64,000 nt of DNA from Lichina pygmaea (Eukaryota > Ascomycota > Lichinomycetes > Lichinales > Lichinaceae): positions 3,224,001 through 3,288,000 of the forward strand of contig OY730172.1 of NCBI GenBank assembly GCA_963422465.1, written 5' to 3'. This document shows positions 44,149 to 55,932 of this stretch, in pieces. The notes below the pieces were generated by a model. That model was not told the origin of the DNA and searched no databases. It worked only from the letters and a program-made list of their open reading frames with translations. How positions within the stretch are numbered: the first letter of the stretch is position 1; each line of letters starts with the position of its first letter. The position numbers and the translations under genes are program-made.

Positions 44149-46671
44149 TCAAAAGACGTCGTCTGGCCATTCAAATCCATCGTCACCAGCACCGGCCCCG
44201 ACACTGGCACCAACACTGGCACCAACACCAGCTCCCGTATCAAAAGTAGCAGCAGGACCGACACCAATACCGGAACCAATGCCGACGCCAGAGCCAACGC
44301 CAACGGCATCGAGCGCACCGTCGAGCTTAGCACGAGCATCAATCAATCGATCGTGCAGGTCGCCCGTGTCGCCGTGTCCAGCTCCAGCTGCGCCGTCTCG
44401 CGCGGTTGCGTTCGCGACGGCGGGCCCGGCTGCGTTCCCGGTCTCGGTCTCGACGGCGGATGCGGTTGCGTTCCCGTTGCCATTTGTTCCGTAGCCGTTG
44501 ACGGCGACACCGAGGCCCCTCCTGCTCCGGCCCAGCGACGAGGCGGTGCCGAGGACGACGACGCCTTCTCTGCCGCGTACGCCGGGGGGGCCGACGGTCA
44601 TGTGGAGAGCGGGCGAGCGAGGGAGGACCTTCTTCGTCGGGCGCGCGGGCGCGGCCAGGCTTCCCGCTTCGGCCCTGACACCGACCGACGAGCTGGAAGA
44701 AGGAGGACTGCCAACCGACGCCGAGATGGAGGACGACGTCGAGGCCGCGACGGAAGACTCCAGGCCGGACATCGACGCTCTGCTCCGCAGCTGTCGAGTG
44801 GCGGCAGGAGAAATTGGGGGAAGAGGAGGAGGTGGTGGCGAGATTGATCGACGCGGAATCTTACTCCCCTTGGGTCTCGTCGACGCGGAGAGGGACTGGT
44901 CCGACTTCGCCGTGGCGGCTCCCGTCGTGTGACGCGGCGTGAAAAGACCTGTGGCCGGGCTCGTCGAAGGGGCCGGCTGCGGGAGACGACGCATGGACGA
45001 CGAGGGCGCCGACGACGGCGCGTCGACGGCCATGCTCTCCTCCGCGATCGACTGGATCACGGCCGGACGCGGCTCGAGCGCGCTCTCGAACTGCGCGACT
45101 TCGTTGGTGAGGGCCAGCGTCGACGAGATCGAGTCCGCGCGCGGAAGACTGCGCTCGACGGTGTCCTGCGCGTGCTCGTCCGTGGGCAGGGGGCAAGGCG
45201 CCGCCTCGACCCGGCGTTTCTTGGACGGGGACGAGACGGGGTGAGCCGGCGACTGCTCGCGTCCTTCGTCCGTCTCGTATCGCGCCATGTGGTCCCCCGC
45301 GCTCTTCCTCTTTCCGGGCGTCGTGTTGCTCCCGCGTGGCGAGGACCGGTCCGTACCTTCTCCTAGGTTCATAATCCTCAACGGAGACGTGGCCGTCTTG
45401 GCCGCAGCGTCGACCCCGGCTATCCTCTCATCAAAACTGCCCCGGGACCCACCCCCCTTGTCGTGCTCGGCCGGCTTGTCCGCCAGCAGGAGCCGCTCAG
45501 ACGGCAGAGACGGCAATGTGCCCCCGACAAAGGCCTTCATGGTCAGCGTGTTCGCAGGCAGCGGTCGCAGCCCGGGCCGTTGCGCCTGGCCCATGGCCTC
45601 GTCGAGCTCGCGGCGCGCGCTCAGCAGCTTGCCCTCGAGATTGCTGACCCGCTTGCTCAACCTCTGCTGTCGATGCAGATCCTTCCTCGACTTCTGCGTC
45701 CGCAGCTGGTGGTGGTCCGGCTCCGCGCTGTCGGTGTCGTCTCCGGGCACTGCGGGAACGGCCGGGGCCGTGCCCAGCGAGACCAGGCTCTCGGATGTGA
45801 GCCGGTGGATGCCGGACTTGACTTTCTTGAGGTTCGGCACCGACGGCTTGCGGAAGTGGAACGGGTTGCGATGGCTCGCCGTCGACTCGGCTCCCGGGCT
45901 CGCGATCGGCTCGCCCTCGGTCGCCGGCTGCCCTGGAAGGTCCTTGTCGTCATCCTTGCCGGTCTGGTGCCGGCCTGCTTGCTCCCGAGGCTCCCACCGC
46001 GAGGCCGTTTCTGTCCGGACGGCCGGCTGGACCGCCGAATCCTTGTGCTGCGTCACGCTTGCACCGGTCTCGGTCCGGCGCGCGCGTGTCGTCACCGTCG
46101 GCGCGGGCAGACGTCCGTCCTTCTTCATCTCGGCGTAGATCCTCTCGACTCGGTGACGATGGTCCTCGAAGCTGTATACTTTGGCGCCTCGCAATCCCTC
46201 GCCGTCGTGTTTCTTCTTGGTGCTCGCGGTGCTGAGAGCAGATGCGATCGATTTCCCAAAGCGGAAGATGCCCGATCGCCGTTGTCCGTCCTTGTCTGCC
46301 TTGGCGCTCGGGTCAGGATGTTTGAGCTCGTCTGTCGGGGCGCCACGAGGAGGGTCGGGCAGGGGCTTCATGAGCGGCGCCGCTTGGACAGCTTCAGCGG
46401 GCTGTCCGTCCTGGATGTACCGATCCAGCAAGGCTTCATCTGCCGTGAAGCGAGTCGGCGGCACGGCGCTGGCGCGGTCATGCATGCTCCCTTCGAGGAA
46501 CGCCGACGGTCGACCGACAGCAGACGTTTGGGCATCTTCGTTCGGTGTCGTGGTGGTCTTCGCCGCGGCATCCTTGCCGTCTGCTAGCTGTCCATGGCGC
46601 TCGTCCAGAATAGTATCTCTGCTCGTGCCAAAGCGACGTCGGTCCCTGTTTCCTTGTCGATGCTCCATCAT
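44149..46671 (-). CDS. Conserved-type disordered fungal protein, 840 aa, unknown function
   Basis: A single-exon ORF of 840 codons, high GC, with no catalytic domain that I recognise. It is mostly low complexity (Ser/Pro/Ala/Arg) with ordered-looking islands: KVYSFEDHRHRVERIYAEMK (~165-185), a basic stretch NPFHFRKPSVPNLKKVKSGI followed by TSESLVSLG (~265-300), a coiled-coil candidate RLSKRVSNLEGKLLSARREL (~338-358), and basic nuclear-signal-like motifs (SPSKKRRVE; GSKIPRRS). The C-terminus has Gly/Val/Ala repeats from a 12-bp DNA repeat, then the acidic-aromatic end FEWPDDVF. I recall proteins with these islands and this end in Sordariomycetes, sometimes labelled nuclear RNA-binding, without functional proof. 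A nuclear scaffold or regulator is a guess. Two Met codons start the ORF; 46671 is the outer one. Confidence 0.75.
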   Translation of the reverse strand: MMEHRQGNRDRRRFGTSRDTILDERHGQLADGKDAAAKTTTTPNEDAQTSAVGRPSAFLEGSMHDRASAVPPTRFTADEALLDRYIQDGQPAEAVQAAPLMKPLPDPPRGAPTDELKHPDPSAKADKDGQRRSGIFRFGKSIASALSTASTKKKHDGEGLRGAKVYSFEDHRHRVERIYAEMKKDGRLPAPTVTTRARRTETGASVTQHKDSAVQPAVRTETASRWEPREQAGRHQTGKDDDKDLPGQPATEGEPIASPGAESTASHRNPFHFRKPSVPNLKKVKSGIHRLTSESLVSLGTAPAVPAVPGDDTDSAEPDHHQLRTQKSRKDLHRQQRLSKRVSNLEGKLLSARRELDEAMGQAQRPGLRPLPANTLTMKAFVGGTLPSLPSERLLLADKPAEHDKGGGSRGSFDERIAGVDAAAKTATSPLRIMNLGEGTDRSSPRGSNTTPGKRKSAGDHMARYETDEGREQSPAHPVSSPSKKRRVEAAPCPLPTDEHAQDTVERSLPRADSISSTLALTNEVAQFESALEPRPAVIQSIAEESMAVDAPSSAPSSSMRRLPQPAPSTSPATGLFTPRHTTGAATAKSDQSLSASTRPKGSKIPRRSISPPPPPLPPISPAATRQLRSRASMSGLESSVAASTSSSISASVGSPPSSSSSVGVRAEAGSLAAPARPTKKVLPRSPALHMTVGPPGVRGREGVVVLGTASSLGRSRRGLGVAVNGYGTNGNGNATASAVETETGNAAGPAVANATARDGAAGAGHGDTGDLHDRLIDARAKLDGALDAVGVGSGVGIGSGIGVGPAATFDTGAGVGASVGASVGAGAGDDGFEWPDDVF
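44185..44330. repeat. 12-bp-type tandem repeat inside the 840-aa gene
   Basis: Imperfect copies of GGCACCAACACT / GGCACCAACACC and related CCGACGCC units. On the minus strand they encode the Val-Gly-Ala-rich C-terminal stretch of the 840-aa protein. Confidence 0.7.
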
Positions 46672-48179
46672 GTTGCTTCGTGATTCCGTAAGACTTCGTC
46701 AACCATGAAGCGGTAGGGCTATGAAAGACGACCGAGAGTCATTCTGCGCCGAGAGTCAAACACCTGAAGACTGGTCGAGTGAGCGCGATACTCCTGCGGC
46801 CCTCGAAAGGGGGTACACAGGATATCTTGAATTTCAAGAGTCGGCGAGTGCGCGAAGGTTAGCGCCACCTCACACCACAAGCCCCCGACCTCCTCTTTCT
46901 CGGTGCCACAGAGTCGACCCAGCAGTAGGCGACGTAGGCCAAAGACTCTTCAAACCACCCTCAACTCTTCGTCTCTCGCACAGAACGTCCACTCTTCCTC
47001 GTCGAAACGCACAAGCAGGCGATGTCTTTTCCCTCCGCGCCCTCTCGGCCCCACCAAACCTCCAATTACTTTCCGCAGCAAACCCCCAAAGGAAGACCCT
47101 AAAGGCTGCCAGTAGAAAAGCTACCGCTGGCAGTAGAAACAAAGTCGAAGAGAGAGATACAGACCAGGCAGAGTGGAAAAAGAAAGGAGAGAGAAGTGGG
47201 GTCGGGATGATCAAACAATCAACAATGCTCGTTGTTCTGTCGTCCTGTGGGCTAAGAAAACATCGGACGGTCTCGCCAAGCGCCGTTGACGTTTTGCCTA
47301 TTCGGGAGTGATCAAAACAATGTTGTTGCTGGCGGCATCGTAAGGCGCGGTGTATGACGTAAGAATTGCTTTGCCGGGTGTGCGCGAATTGAGTTTCTGT
47401 TTGAGTACGTACTGTACGTACGTACCGTCGTACCGTCGTACCGCCGTACCCTCTTACGGCGTTCCGTACTCGCGTAGTTGCGTACGGTACGGGAAGCTGC
47501 AGGCGTATGGAGCGTACTCTATACTTCTATACTTACTCGTACGAGTACTCCGTAGTCGTGGAGAGGCGACAATTCTCATTGAGAGCTAGCTGAGCAGACT
47601 ACGGTTCCGTACTAGTATATCGACATTGGCAAGCACGGCAAGGAACCCCCTGAGAACACAAGTGAAAACATTCCTGATATTTCTGACACGTCTGAGAGTA
47701 CAGGACAAGATTGATCTTCTCCTAATAAGTAAGGAGCACGTACGGAGTACACAGCCAGCGAAGCACCTAGGCTGACAGTACTTGGTACTTCTGTTGAAAC
47801 GTGCAGAACTACGTTACGTACCGGACATACGGAAGTAGAGGAGCCATGAATACTTATCGTTGCTGGACATCTCGGCAAATACATTGAGGCTAGAGTATTG
47901 ACGCAAAAGTACTGAGAGAGTCTAGGTTTCTACAGCTCCAGTTTCCTAGTGACTTTTGCATCCTACAGTGACCTGTACGAGTATACCCGGGAATTTCTGA
48001 ACACCAGCCTACTCGTACGTTACGATACTCGTCGCACACCGGTACTTGGATCATGGTGAGGTTGCGCGCGTGTGGCTGACTCTAACCATCCATGAACTGC
48101 AAGCCTGCGATACGAATTCACATGTTGCTGCAATCCACTTGAACCGCGACCGTGGTGAAGCCATCCCCAAAACTCCACG
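46672..48179. other. Intergenic region between two divergent genes
   Basis: A head-to-head promoter region for the 840-aa gene (minus) and TRS130 (plus). It contains a pyrimidine/purine-rich segment at about 46860-47200, a run of CGTACGTACCGTCGTACC-like tandem words at about 47405-47500, and the palindromic word TACGGAGTAC at 47741-47750. An ORF of 196 codons on the plus strand (46721-47311) has no recognisable domain and is not called. No RNA gene seen. Confidence 0.6.
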
Positions 48180-51100
48180 ATGGAGTCATTGTCGAGTTCC
48201 AAGGTGACCGGTCCGTGAGTCGATACCTACCACGAAAGAGTGACCGGGTATCGTTGCTAAACCCGTTCGTTGGCTGCAGTCGAGTACTTCGATCCTTCGG
48301 GGGTCTTCCCCTTGATCTCCTCCGGCTTGCTGGCGCGGCTGCCGTTGCGGAACCTGCACTGGAAGTCCGCCACCAGGCCTCTGAGGTCGATCGCCTCTCT
48401 CCACGTAGACTTGATACCGCATCATGCGCATGAACGTCCGGTATCACAAGCACCGGCCCCGTTAGTATCGACCTCGGATGTAGCTGGTCTGGGCAAGGAT
48501 CGCACCTCGACGGGAAGTCGTGAGGAGCAGGCCTCGCGACCATGGATGCACCCTCGATCGTCGACGGAGCCGAAGATAAAGCCGGAAGCCAACGCTGGTA
48601 CCATCAAGAGCCCTCTGAAGGAGAGACGACATCAGATCCCGGGCTTACGACAGACACCGTACCTGAAGATCTACTTGCTCCGTTGTGATGACAACGAGAC
48701 GTACAAATCCTCGTCGAGGAAGCTGTTACGGGAATGGATCAAGACGGCGACACCACCGTCAACTTCTGCTTCGTCGAACGCGCAGGAGAACCACGACGCG
48801 TCTGAGTGGATGATCGTCCACGTCGCCGTACCGAGCTCGATTGCGGCCTCGACCGGCTCCGGCGCTCAGGGCGGTCCGTATGGAACGGCGACGGAGAGGC
48901 AGGGAGGCGGACCGAGATGGCCAGGAAAGGGACCGACTACTGTCTACGAGAAGACCCGGGCCGATTTCAACAGCTCCGCCAAGCTCAGTCTCGACCGCGT
49001 TGCCCAGATTCGACTGCACGAGACGGATGTTCCGCCTCATCTCCTTCCAAGCGCCGCCCGAAAGAAGGAGACTCTGTCGGACGACGGTCAGCAGGATCGA
49101 GAGACGGCCTGGTCGGATCTCATCGCAAAACTCCGGTCGCTCATCCTGGCGTCCTTTGACCGCAGGGTCGCTCAGTACGAGGAAGATATCCGCCAGCGCG
49201 ATGCGCAGCGCCACCTGCCCGGCTGGAACTTCTGCACCTTTTTCATCCTCAAGGAAGGCTTGGCCCGTGGCTTCGAGAGCGTTGGGCTGCTGGAGGACGC
49301 CTTGGTCGGGTACGACGAGCTGGCTGCAGGTCTCGACGCCGTCGCCCGAGAAGCGGTCTCCGAGGATGGCGAGATCCGTGGATCCATCTTTCTGCACTAC
49401 ACCGAGGACCTTCGACATCGAGCCGAGTCCGGCCGAGCCTCGATGCAGCGAAAAGTGCAGCGGGCCGACGCGGCTGACAGTGACGACGCGGCCGATGAGG
49501 AAGACGTCAACGAGGAATTGGCGGTTGTGGTGGTGCCTCTCGACGACGCAATGAAGAGATATCGAGACTTGATTCTCTCGAACCAGATCTCCCTCTTCGA
49601 CTTCCGATGCTACCTCTTTGCGCGGCAAATGTCCTTGCTCCTTCGTCAGGCCAACGCCACATCGTCCCCCTCCCGACTCAGAGCCAAGCTCCTGGCCGAG
49701 ACGGAGCTTTTGTCGTCCGGAAGCTATGCTGTCGACGACAAGAGCGACCCTGCGGCTGGGAAGGCATCCACCGCCGATCCGGAAGACCTGATCGTGCTTG
49801 CGGAGCTGTGCCGAAGGGCGGTCGAGTTCCTCCCGTCCGCTGCTCGAGTCTTGCGGGCCGACCTCGAGAATGGATTCAAGCAGTCCGAGCAGTCCGAGCA
49901 GTCCGAGAGCGACTCGACCGCTCGTGTCATCGAGAACATGCTGTATTCTTGGATGTTCTCCGCCAGCCGCCAGATCCTAGCAGAGACCTCGACAAGAACC
50001 CTCCCGTTGCCGCCTTCATTTCTCGACCAGGCTCAAGCCTCGAACTCGAAGACGCTCCCACATGGGGGGATCGGCGCTGAGCCGAAAACATCGATCCAAG
50101 AGCCCAAGACGATGTTGCACCCAGCACGACAGAGCATGTTGCCGCCGCACCAAGACCGCTCCGGTGCGGCATCGAGCGCGCGCCGTCCCTCCGCGGCCCT
50201 GCAAGCTGCCTTGTACCCTCATCGAAACGAACACCTCCGCTCAGGAATCGAGCAGCTCGCGAACTGCCGCGCAGAGCTGCACCTCATAGTCAGAAATGCG
50301 TTGAAGCGACTGGGCTCCGTCCACGGCTGGTCAGCCGACCTGGCGACCGTCTACGAATCGGAATTTCACGATGCCTCTGCGCTGCAGGAGGTCAGCCTTC
50401 AAGATGAAAGCCCGCAGGCGGACAGCGTGTCCAAGACGAGAAAGGCCACGAGTGGCCAAGTAGCCGCAAGTACGGCAGGCATCGAGGACAAGCTGCTTCG
50501 GGCTGGCTTGGGAGATCAGGATGCGTTCTACCGCCTGTACGAGGTCCGTTCAGCTTTCCACTCCGTCTTCGGAAACCCGTCCGACTGACAGGATCTGGCT
50601 AGATCCTCTGTGATCGGATCTTGAGACACTTCAGTCTCGCTCGCAAGATCGAGTCCATGGAGACGACCTTGGCAGATCTGGCCGTTCTCAAGTAGTATGT
50701 GCACCTCATCAGTCCCCATCTGCGGACTCAACAGTCTGATGCGTCGAGCAAGCCGGCAACGCGACTTTGCGACGGCGGCTGGGTACTTTGGCCGCCTGGA
50801 ACCGTTCTACACCGAACGAGGCTGGAGCCTGGTCGGGACCTCCATGCTACAGATGCACGCTCGGTGTCTGAAGAACCTCGACCGCCATCGTGACTCGATC
50901 CGCGTCCTCTTGGAGCTCATCGCGAGGGCCGTTGCAACGGAGAGGCTGGCTGCCGCTCGCCGTAGAGGGAGGCGCGGGCCTTCTCTCGATTTTCGAGACG
51001 ACGAGAAGCTCACGAAGAATCAATTGCTTCACGACGGGCCAATCCCTACCCATCGCTACTTTGCTGTCCTCTTGGCCTACTCGAAGGACTTGCCAAAGGA

Positions 51101-53461
51101 GCTGACGGCCCCTCTGAGCAAGTATTTTGGCGACGTGCACGTCGAACCCTTCAATCGTCATTTCGCAGACAAAGATGGCTTCCAATTGCGGCTACGCATC
51201 ATGCATCTGCTCCCCATCGAGCTTACTGTCGACAAGGCCAGGATTAAGATGGTGGCGGCGTCGGGTGGCCAGGGTAGCGATCTCTGGCTCGAGAGCGACG
51301 GTGCAGTCGCTCTAAAGCGAGGCACGACAACCATCCTCGTCGGTACACATGTGAGGGAGGGACCAGCGCCCTAGGCCTCTCCATGATTGACTGACCTCCG
51401 TCCAGAATACAATGCCGGGCTCGTGGATCGTCAGCCACGTTATCATCCACATCCAAAAGCTCGTCTTTGTCCACGATGCCCTTCCCGGCGTGGTAGGCCC
51501 GGCGACCCCAATCACCTCCGTCGCCTCTCGCGCGAAAGCCTCGGCGGCGACCAAAGGCTCGATCGTAAACTTCTATCCGCGACCCAGTGCGCTGTCGGCC
51601 AAGGTCGAGCTGCCCCAGCACATCTTCCTCGACGAGCCCAGATCGGTCGAGGTGGTTGTCTCCTCCGGCTGGAATCGCGTCGACCGAGCCGAACTTCGCA
51701 TCCGCGCCGCCTCGGCCGGCCTGAGGCTACAGACGGCCAACGCCCAGACCTTCGACCAGGGCTTGACGATCACGGGTCGGCCATCCGCGGGAGTGCTCGA
51801 GCTCGGATCAGTCTCCGCAGGCGTCGTGGCGCGGGTCAAGTGTCCATTTGCGCTGGAGAGACCCTTTCCGGACATTTCGGTACGTTTGCGAGCGTGCGCT
51901 ATGCGGGCCGTGGAACTGCAAGCTGACCTTCGGCTCCGTCTCAGGTCAAAGTCGAGGTCGACTACTGGACCGAGCAGGGGCGGTTCTCCTTCTCAACAAC
52001 ATCGAGCATCGGGCTCACGTTGCCTCTCGGGGTGCACGTGCACGACGTCTTCACCAGCAAGGCAGCATTCTCGAAGTTCAGCGTGTCCACGGCATCTTCG
52101 GTTCCGCTGCGACTACTGAGCGCCGAGTTGAACAGTCACGGGTCGCTTTCGGTCACGTCGCCGCCCACTTCAACGGGGCCCTCACTGATCTTTCCCAAGC
52201 AGCCGGCGTCGTTGGTGTGGAAGATCGCATCTCCTTCAAGACGCACCGCCGCCGGACATCGTGAGCAGCAACGGCTGGCACTGACGGTCGCGTATCGATG
52301 TCTCGACGAGGAGATATGTCGTCTCGCCGAGTCGGCTTTGATCCACGCGCTCGAGGCCAGCAGCTACGCAGAGATGTCGTGCCTCCTGGGCCCGGCCTTA
52401 CGCGGACATGTGCGAAGGGCGCTGTCGGCGTCGATGCTGGAGAAGGTATGCCTGCTGGGCGAGCTCGACATCGGAGCATTCGATGACATCCGATGGGACG
52501 ACGCTCTCAAAGCCGTTCCGCCTGAACGGGCCGCGGCGGTGCGGCAATGGCTCATGCAATGGCACGAGGTAGGCTCACCTATTCGGCCAGGCCATGCCGA
52601 CGAAAGCAGCTGATCCGGGCGGCTCAGACACACAAAAGCGTGGAGCTCTCGACAGTGATCGACTCCCCTTGCAACCGGACGGTCACATTGCCCTTCGAGC
52701 TGCCATCGGTCCAGGTGGTGCACACGATCGACCTCGTCCTCGTCAACGGTGACGGGACACCGCTCAAGGCTGCTTCTCCCTTTAGCGTCGGACACATGCT
52801 CATGGCCGAGCTGCGCGTCGTACACTCACGGGCCTGGGATGCCACGCGCAAGGCGGCGTCGGCGGATCCGACGACGCACGCGGTCGGCGCTCGAGGCGGC
52901 CGAGAAGAGGCGATCGACTTCGTCTACGAGATCCACGTCGACCTGGAGTCGTGGTTGGTGGGAGGACGCCGGCGGGCACGTTTCAGCGCCAAGGTACGCA
53001 TCCCGCCTCTCCTCTCCACGTGAAACTTTGACCGCCGAGGGAAGGACCGTCTCACGTGGCATCTGCGCGGGTTCGATCAGGAGAACGAAGTGCATCGATT
53101 TCCGGTCATGCTGCTGCCATTGCGCCCAGGCCATCTACTCCTCCCGGCCGTCAGCATCACCCCGATCGCCACCGAGGCTGGCTCGACGGCCGCGAGCCGG
53201 TCCGACGCTCCAACGACGTCAGCCGGTCCCTCGAGCCGCTTCCGATGCGAGACGCACAACCGCAGCCAGGCCCAGACGGTGCTGGTACTGCCGGACGTCA
53301 CGAGCACGACCATGTCGCTCGAATCCGGTGCGACGGGCTCGAGAGCCAATCTCGCCGGAACGAAGTCGGCCAAGGACGGCGCCACCACCGAAACCGACCT
53401 CGTCGGTTCTCTGTGGTCACGGTCAGCCGGTGGCGCCGGCGGCATCGACAGCCGCGCATAA
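48180..53461 (+). CDS. TRS130: TRAPPII complex subunit Trs130 / TRAPPC10 (1633 aa, 8 exons)
   Basis: Trs130 is a large subunit specific to the TRAPPII tethering complex, the exchange factor for Ypt31/Rab11-type GTPases at the late Golgi. Exons by splice-site reading: 48180-48210, 48280-50543, 50603-50694, 50735-51350, 51406-51879, 51945-52568, 52610-52993, 53045-53461; total 4902 nt, in frame. Diagnostic family stretches: SSSKVTVEYFDPSG and ARLPLRNLHWKSATRPLRSI (N-terminus), LPGWNFCTFFILKEGLARGF (~300), ADLAVLKYL...AAGYFGRLEPFY (~790), then the beta-rich C-terminal half with VKVEVDYWTEQGRF, YRCLDEE and ESWLVGGRRRARFSAK. Start: the ATG at 48180 yields the family N-terminus across a 69-nt intron with a GCTAAC branch site. 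Least certain: introns 3 and 6 (40-41 nt), the GTCCGT donors of introns 1 and 2, and the AAG acceptor of intron 7. Length is a little above what I expect for filamentous ascomycetes. Confidence 0.88.
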
Positions 53462-55932
53462 GGGAATGCCGTCATCAGAAGGGTTGCAGGGATTGACAGC
53501 ACAACCCTAGCAGACTTTTACATGTGAGACTACCGCTATCGACGATACAGTACGTAGCTCGAGCTTCTCACATGTGAATGAAGCGGATAGTACGGAAGTA
53601 TGTCCGTATCTACAGTCTTATGTACAGCATCGCTACGTAACTTGCTGGGTACCCTCTACATTACCCTGTCATGGCCTGACTCGGTCCTGCTAGGGCCCTC
53701 TTTTATCCTGAAGGAAGTTCCTTGTACTCCGTACCTCGCTTCCCCACCAGCATAACGTGCTCCAGCAGTCTCGTACCCGTGACATGGGGGGGTAATACCC
53801 CCCTATGGCACGGGTATCCACAATCTAGTTTCTGTACTCCGTACATACGTACTACCAGTACTGTAGTTGCAAGCCATCATCATCATCGTCATCATCATCA
53901 TCATCATCATCATTCACCAGCGATATGCCAGCCAGTCAGCCTAAGCCATTCACAGTAGACTACGGAGGGATACCGTAGCTGATGCCAATGGTCCCGTACA
54001 TTACATACGTAACTTACGTACCTCTGTCCATAGGTGATACCGGTACATCATCACATGCGACAAGAAAACAGAGCAGTCGGGGGTTCGATTTGTTAAGAAT
54101 TCTTGTCGTACGTACTGTACTTCCGTACCTACAGCGTCGGTACAGTAGATACAAGTGCTGGCAGATACGAAAAGTACCTGCACGTATGCAGTACTTGACT
54201 CAGCAGGAAAAAGCTCAACGCTACGTATGGATGGGGTGGGGTGGAGGGGATGTCTAAATTGCGCGACCTCTGTCGTTGGATAATTCTGTGAAAAGAACAG
54301 ATCACTTTTGAAAAAACCGAAGCAATCACCAATAAACAAGAGCCCGTGGTTTTTGTCCAACACCGGTAATTCTACGGACGCGTTGACAAGACGATTCAAT
54401 TTGCTCTGGCAGTGCCTAGGCAACTTCTGCTATACTTCCTACTCACTCGTAGATACGCAGATGCGTAGATTGCCGTTACGATCCACTCAGATTCATCTTC
54501 CTAAGATCAAAGGCGGATTCCTCGCAGGTTGTGGCTCAAGGGCGTGGCTCCAGGGTGCTGAGAAAGTCATGAGATGCCTGTCTAGGGCTCAGATCTCACG
54601 GGGGTCCCTAATCGTAGCTTGTCGAGATGGGCTTCAAGGGCTATTGATGGTAAGTGGGAGTATTGCTACTTCTGGCAGGATGAACGTCCGATGACCCTAG
54701 TTGTTATTCTGTTTCGGCGGTCAAGGATATGCGCTCCTCGATCTTTAAGGTTGATGTACCCTTCCACGCCTCCCTGCTTTCGACCTGTGCAGATACTACG
54801 TACAGCGCATGCCCTTATATGTTCTGATACGTATGTATGTACACAGGTACTCCGAGGTCTTTCAACAGAAAGATCTTCAGTACAGACTACCTCGGTAGCA
54901 CAGTGCCAATCTTTCTGATAAGCTGAAACAAGGCAAGCCCTGCGGTCCAGATCCCTCTTATGGTAGTAAGTTTAATAGACGGTGAGGTATTTTGAACTGC
55001 AGATTCTTCTGATATTTCGCTCGTAGACTTCCAACGCATGTATTCGTAGGAAAGACTATGGAGCAATGAGAGCCAAGGAGCGTGCACGGGTCCAAGGGTT
55101 TCGTGGCTGGTCAGTGCCGGCGTGCGTTGTGCCTGCATCATGCATGACAAACGAAGTTGTTTTTTGGGGGGGAAGAAATCTTTAATCTTGCCCTAATTCA
55201 TGAAGGGCCCCTTTTTTATTTTTGCTTAAAGACGTACAAGTATTTTTCCAGGATCGAGATTGTATCAAGGTACATGAGCCAACGTACGGAGGTACGGAGT
55301 ACAGCGCGTATACACGTAACACGTACTAGTGTATCGGTACAACGTACATACGTACTTCCGGCGGTGAGGAGGAAGAGGTGCTTACTGCGAGTGACTGGAA
55401 ATAACGAGTTTAAACGTTTTTCTGTTGGGCCCACGGGGTGTCAAAAGACCAGAAGAAACGTGTTTTGAGGCTGCGAGTGGCTGTTTGCCCCCAGCCGATC
55501 GAAATCTTGATTTTTTTTCCCCGAGACTGGGCAGCAGATTGGGGATCGCGAACGACCGGGGTTTGAGTGAGCGTCACCTGCTCCATCGTCATCCTCAACC
55601 ACATCGTCATCCTCCCCCGTCACTCACACAGGAGTCGACGACACAAGAGTAGAGACGAGATCCTGTTAGGTTACCGTCCTGCCGCCTTGCTCTCTCTCAA
55701 TTGACCCGATCCGCCGGTTGATGGTCCTACAAGGTGAACGACCATTTCTCCTCGAATATCTCACTATCGTTTCATATTCTTCTGTCCCGACGCTTGTATG
55801 AAATCTGTCAGCTCACCGTCTGTTCAGTACCGGATCGAAGCATCTTTGACAGAAGAAGACGGTCGACCGCCCTTCGCGAAGCTCAGTCGCATCTCTGTCC
55901 GCCCGCAAAAGCATAAACCCCCGCACGACACG
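53462..55932. other. Intergenic region, TRS130 3' side and desaturase promoter
   Basis: 2.5 kb with no supportable gene; short ORFs lack coding character. It holds the palindromic TACTCCGTA words at 53725 and 53835 and TACGGAGTA at 55293, a (TCA)n run at 53875-53913, CGTACGTACTGTAC-like runs (54100-54140), and a T-run at 55511-55518. The last ~300 bp (C/T-rich) should be the promoter and 5' UTR of the desaturase gene. Confidence 0.6.
53875..53913. repeat. (TCA)n microsatellite
   Basis: About 12 copies of ATC/TCA with one CGTC interruption, in the intergenic region downstream of TRS130. Confidence 0.95.

Noticed and set aside
45463-46587. 374-codon plus-strand ORF and several others opposite the 840-aa gene
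   Set aside because: They are shadows of the high-GC minus-strand gene, with Arg-rich, unconserved translations.
46721-47311. 196-codon plus-strand ORF in the divergent promoter region
   Set aside because: No domain and no sign of conservation; it lies in what should be the promoter and 5' UTR of the minus-strand gene.
54080-54095. tRNA B-box-like GGGTTCGATTTG
   Set aside because: No cloverleaf or A box at the proper distance.
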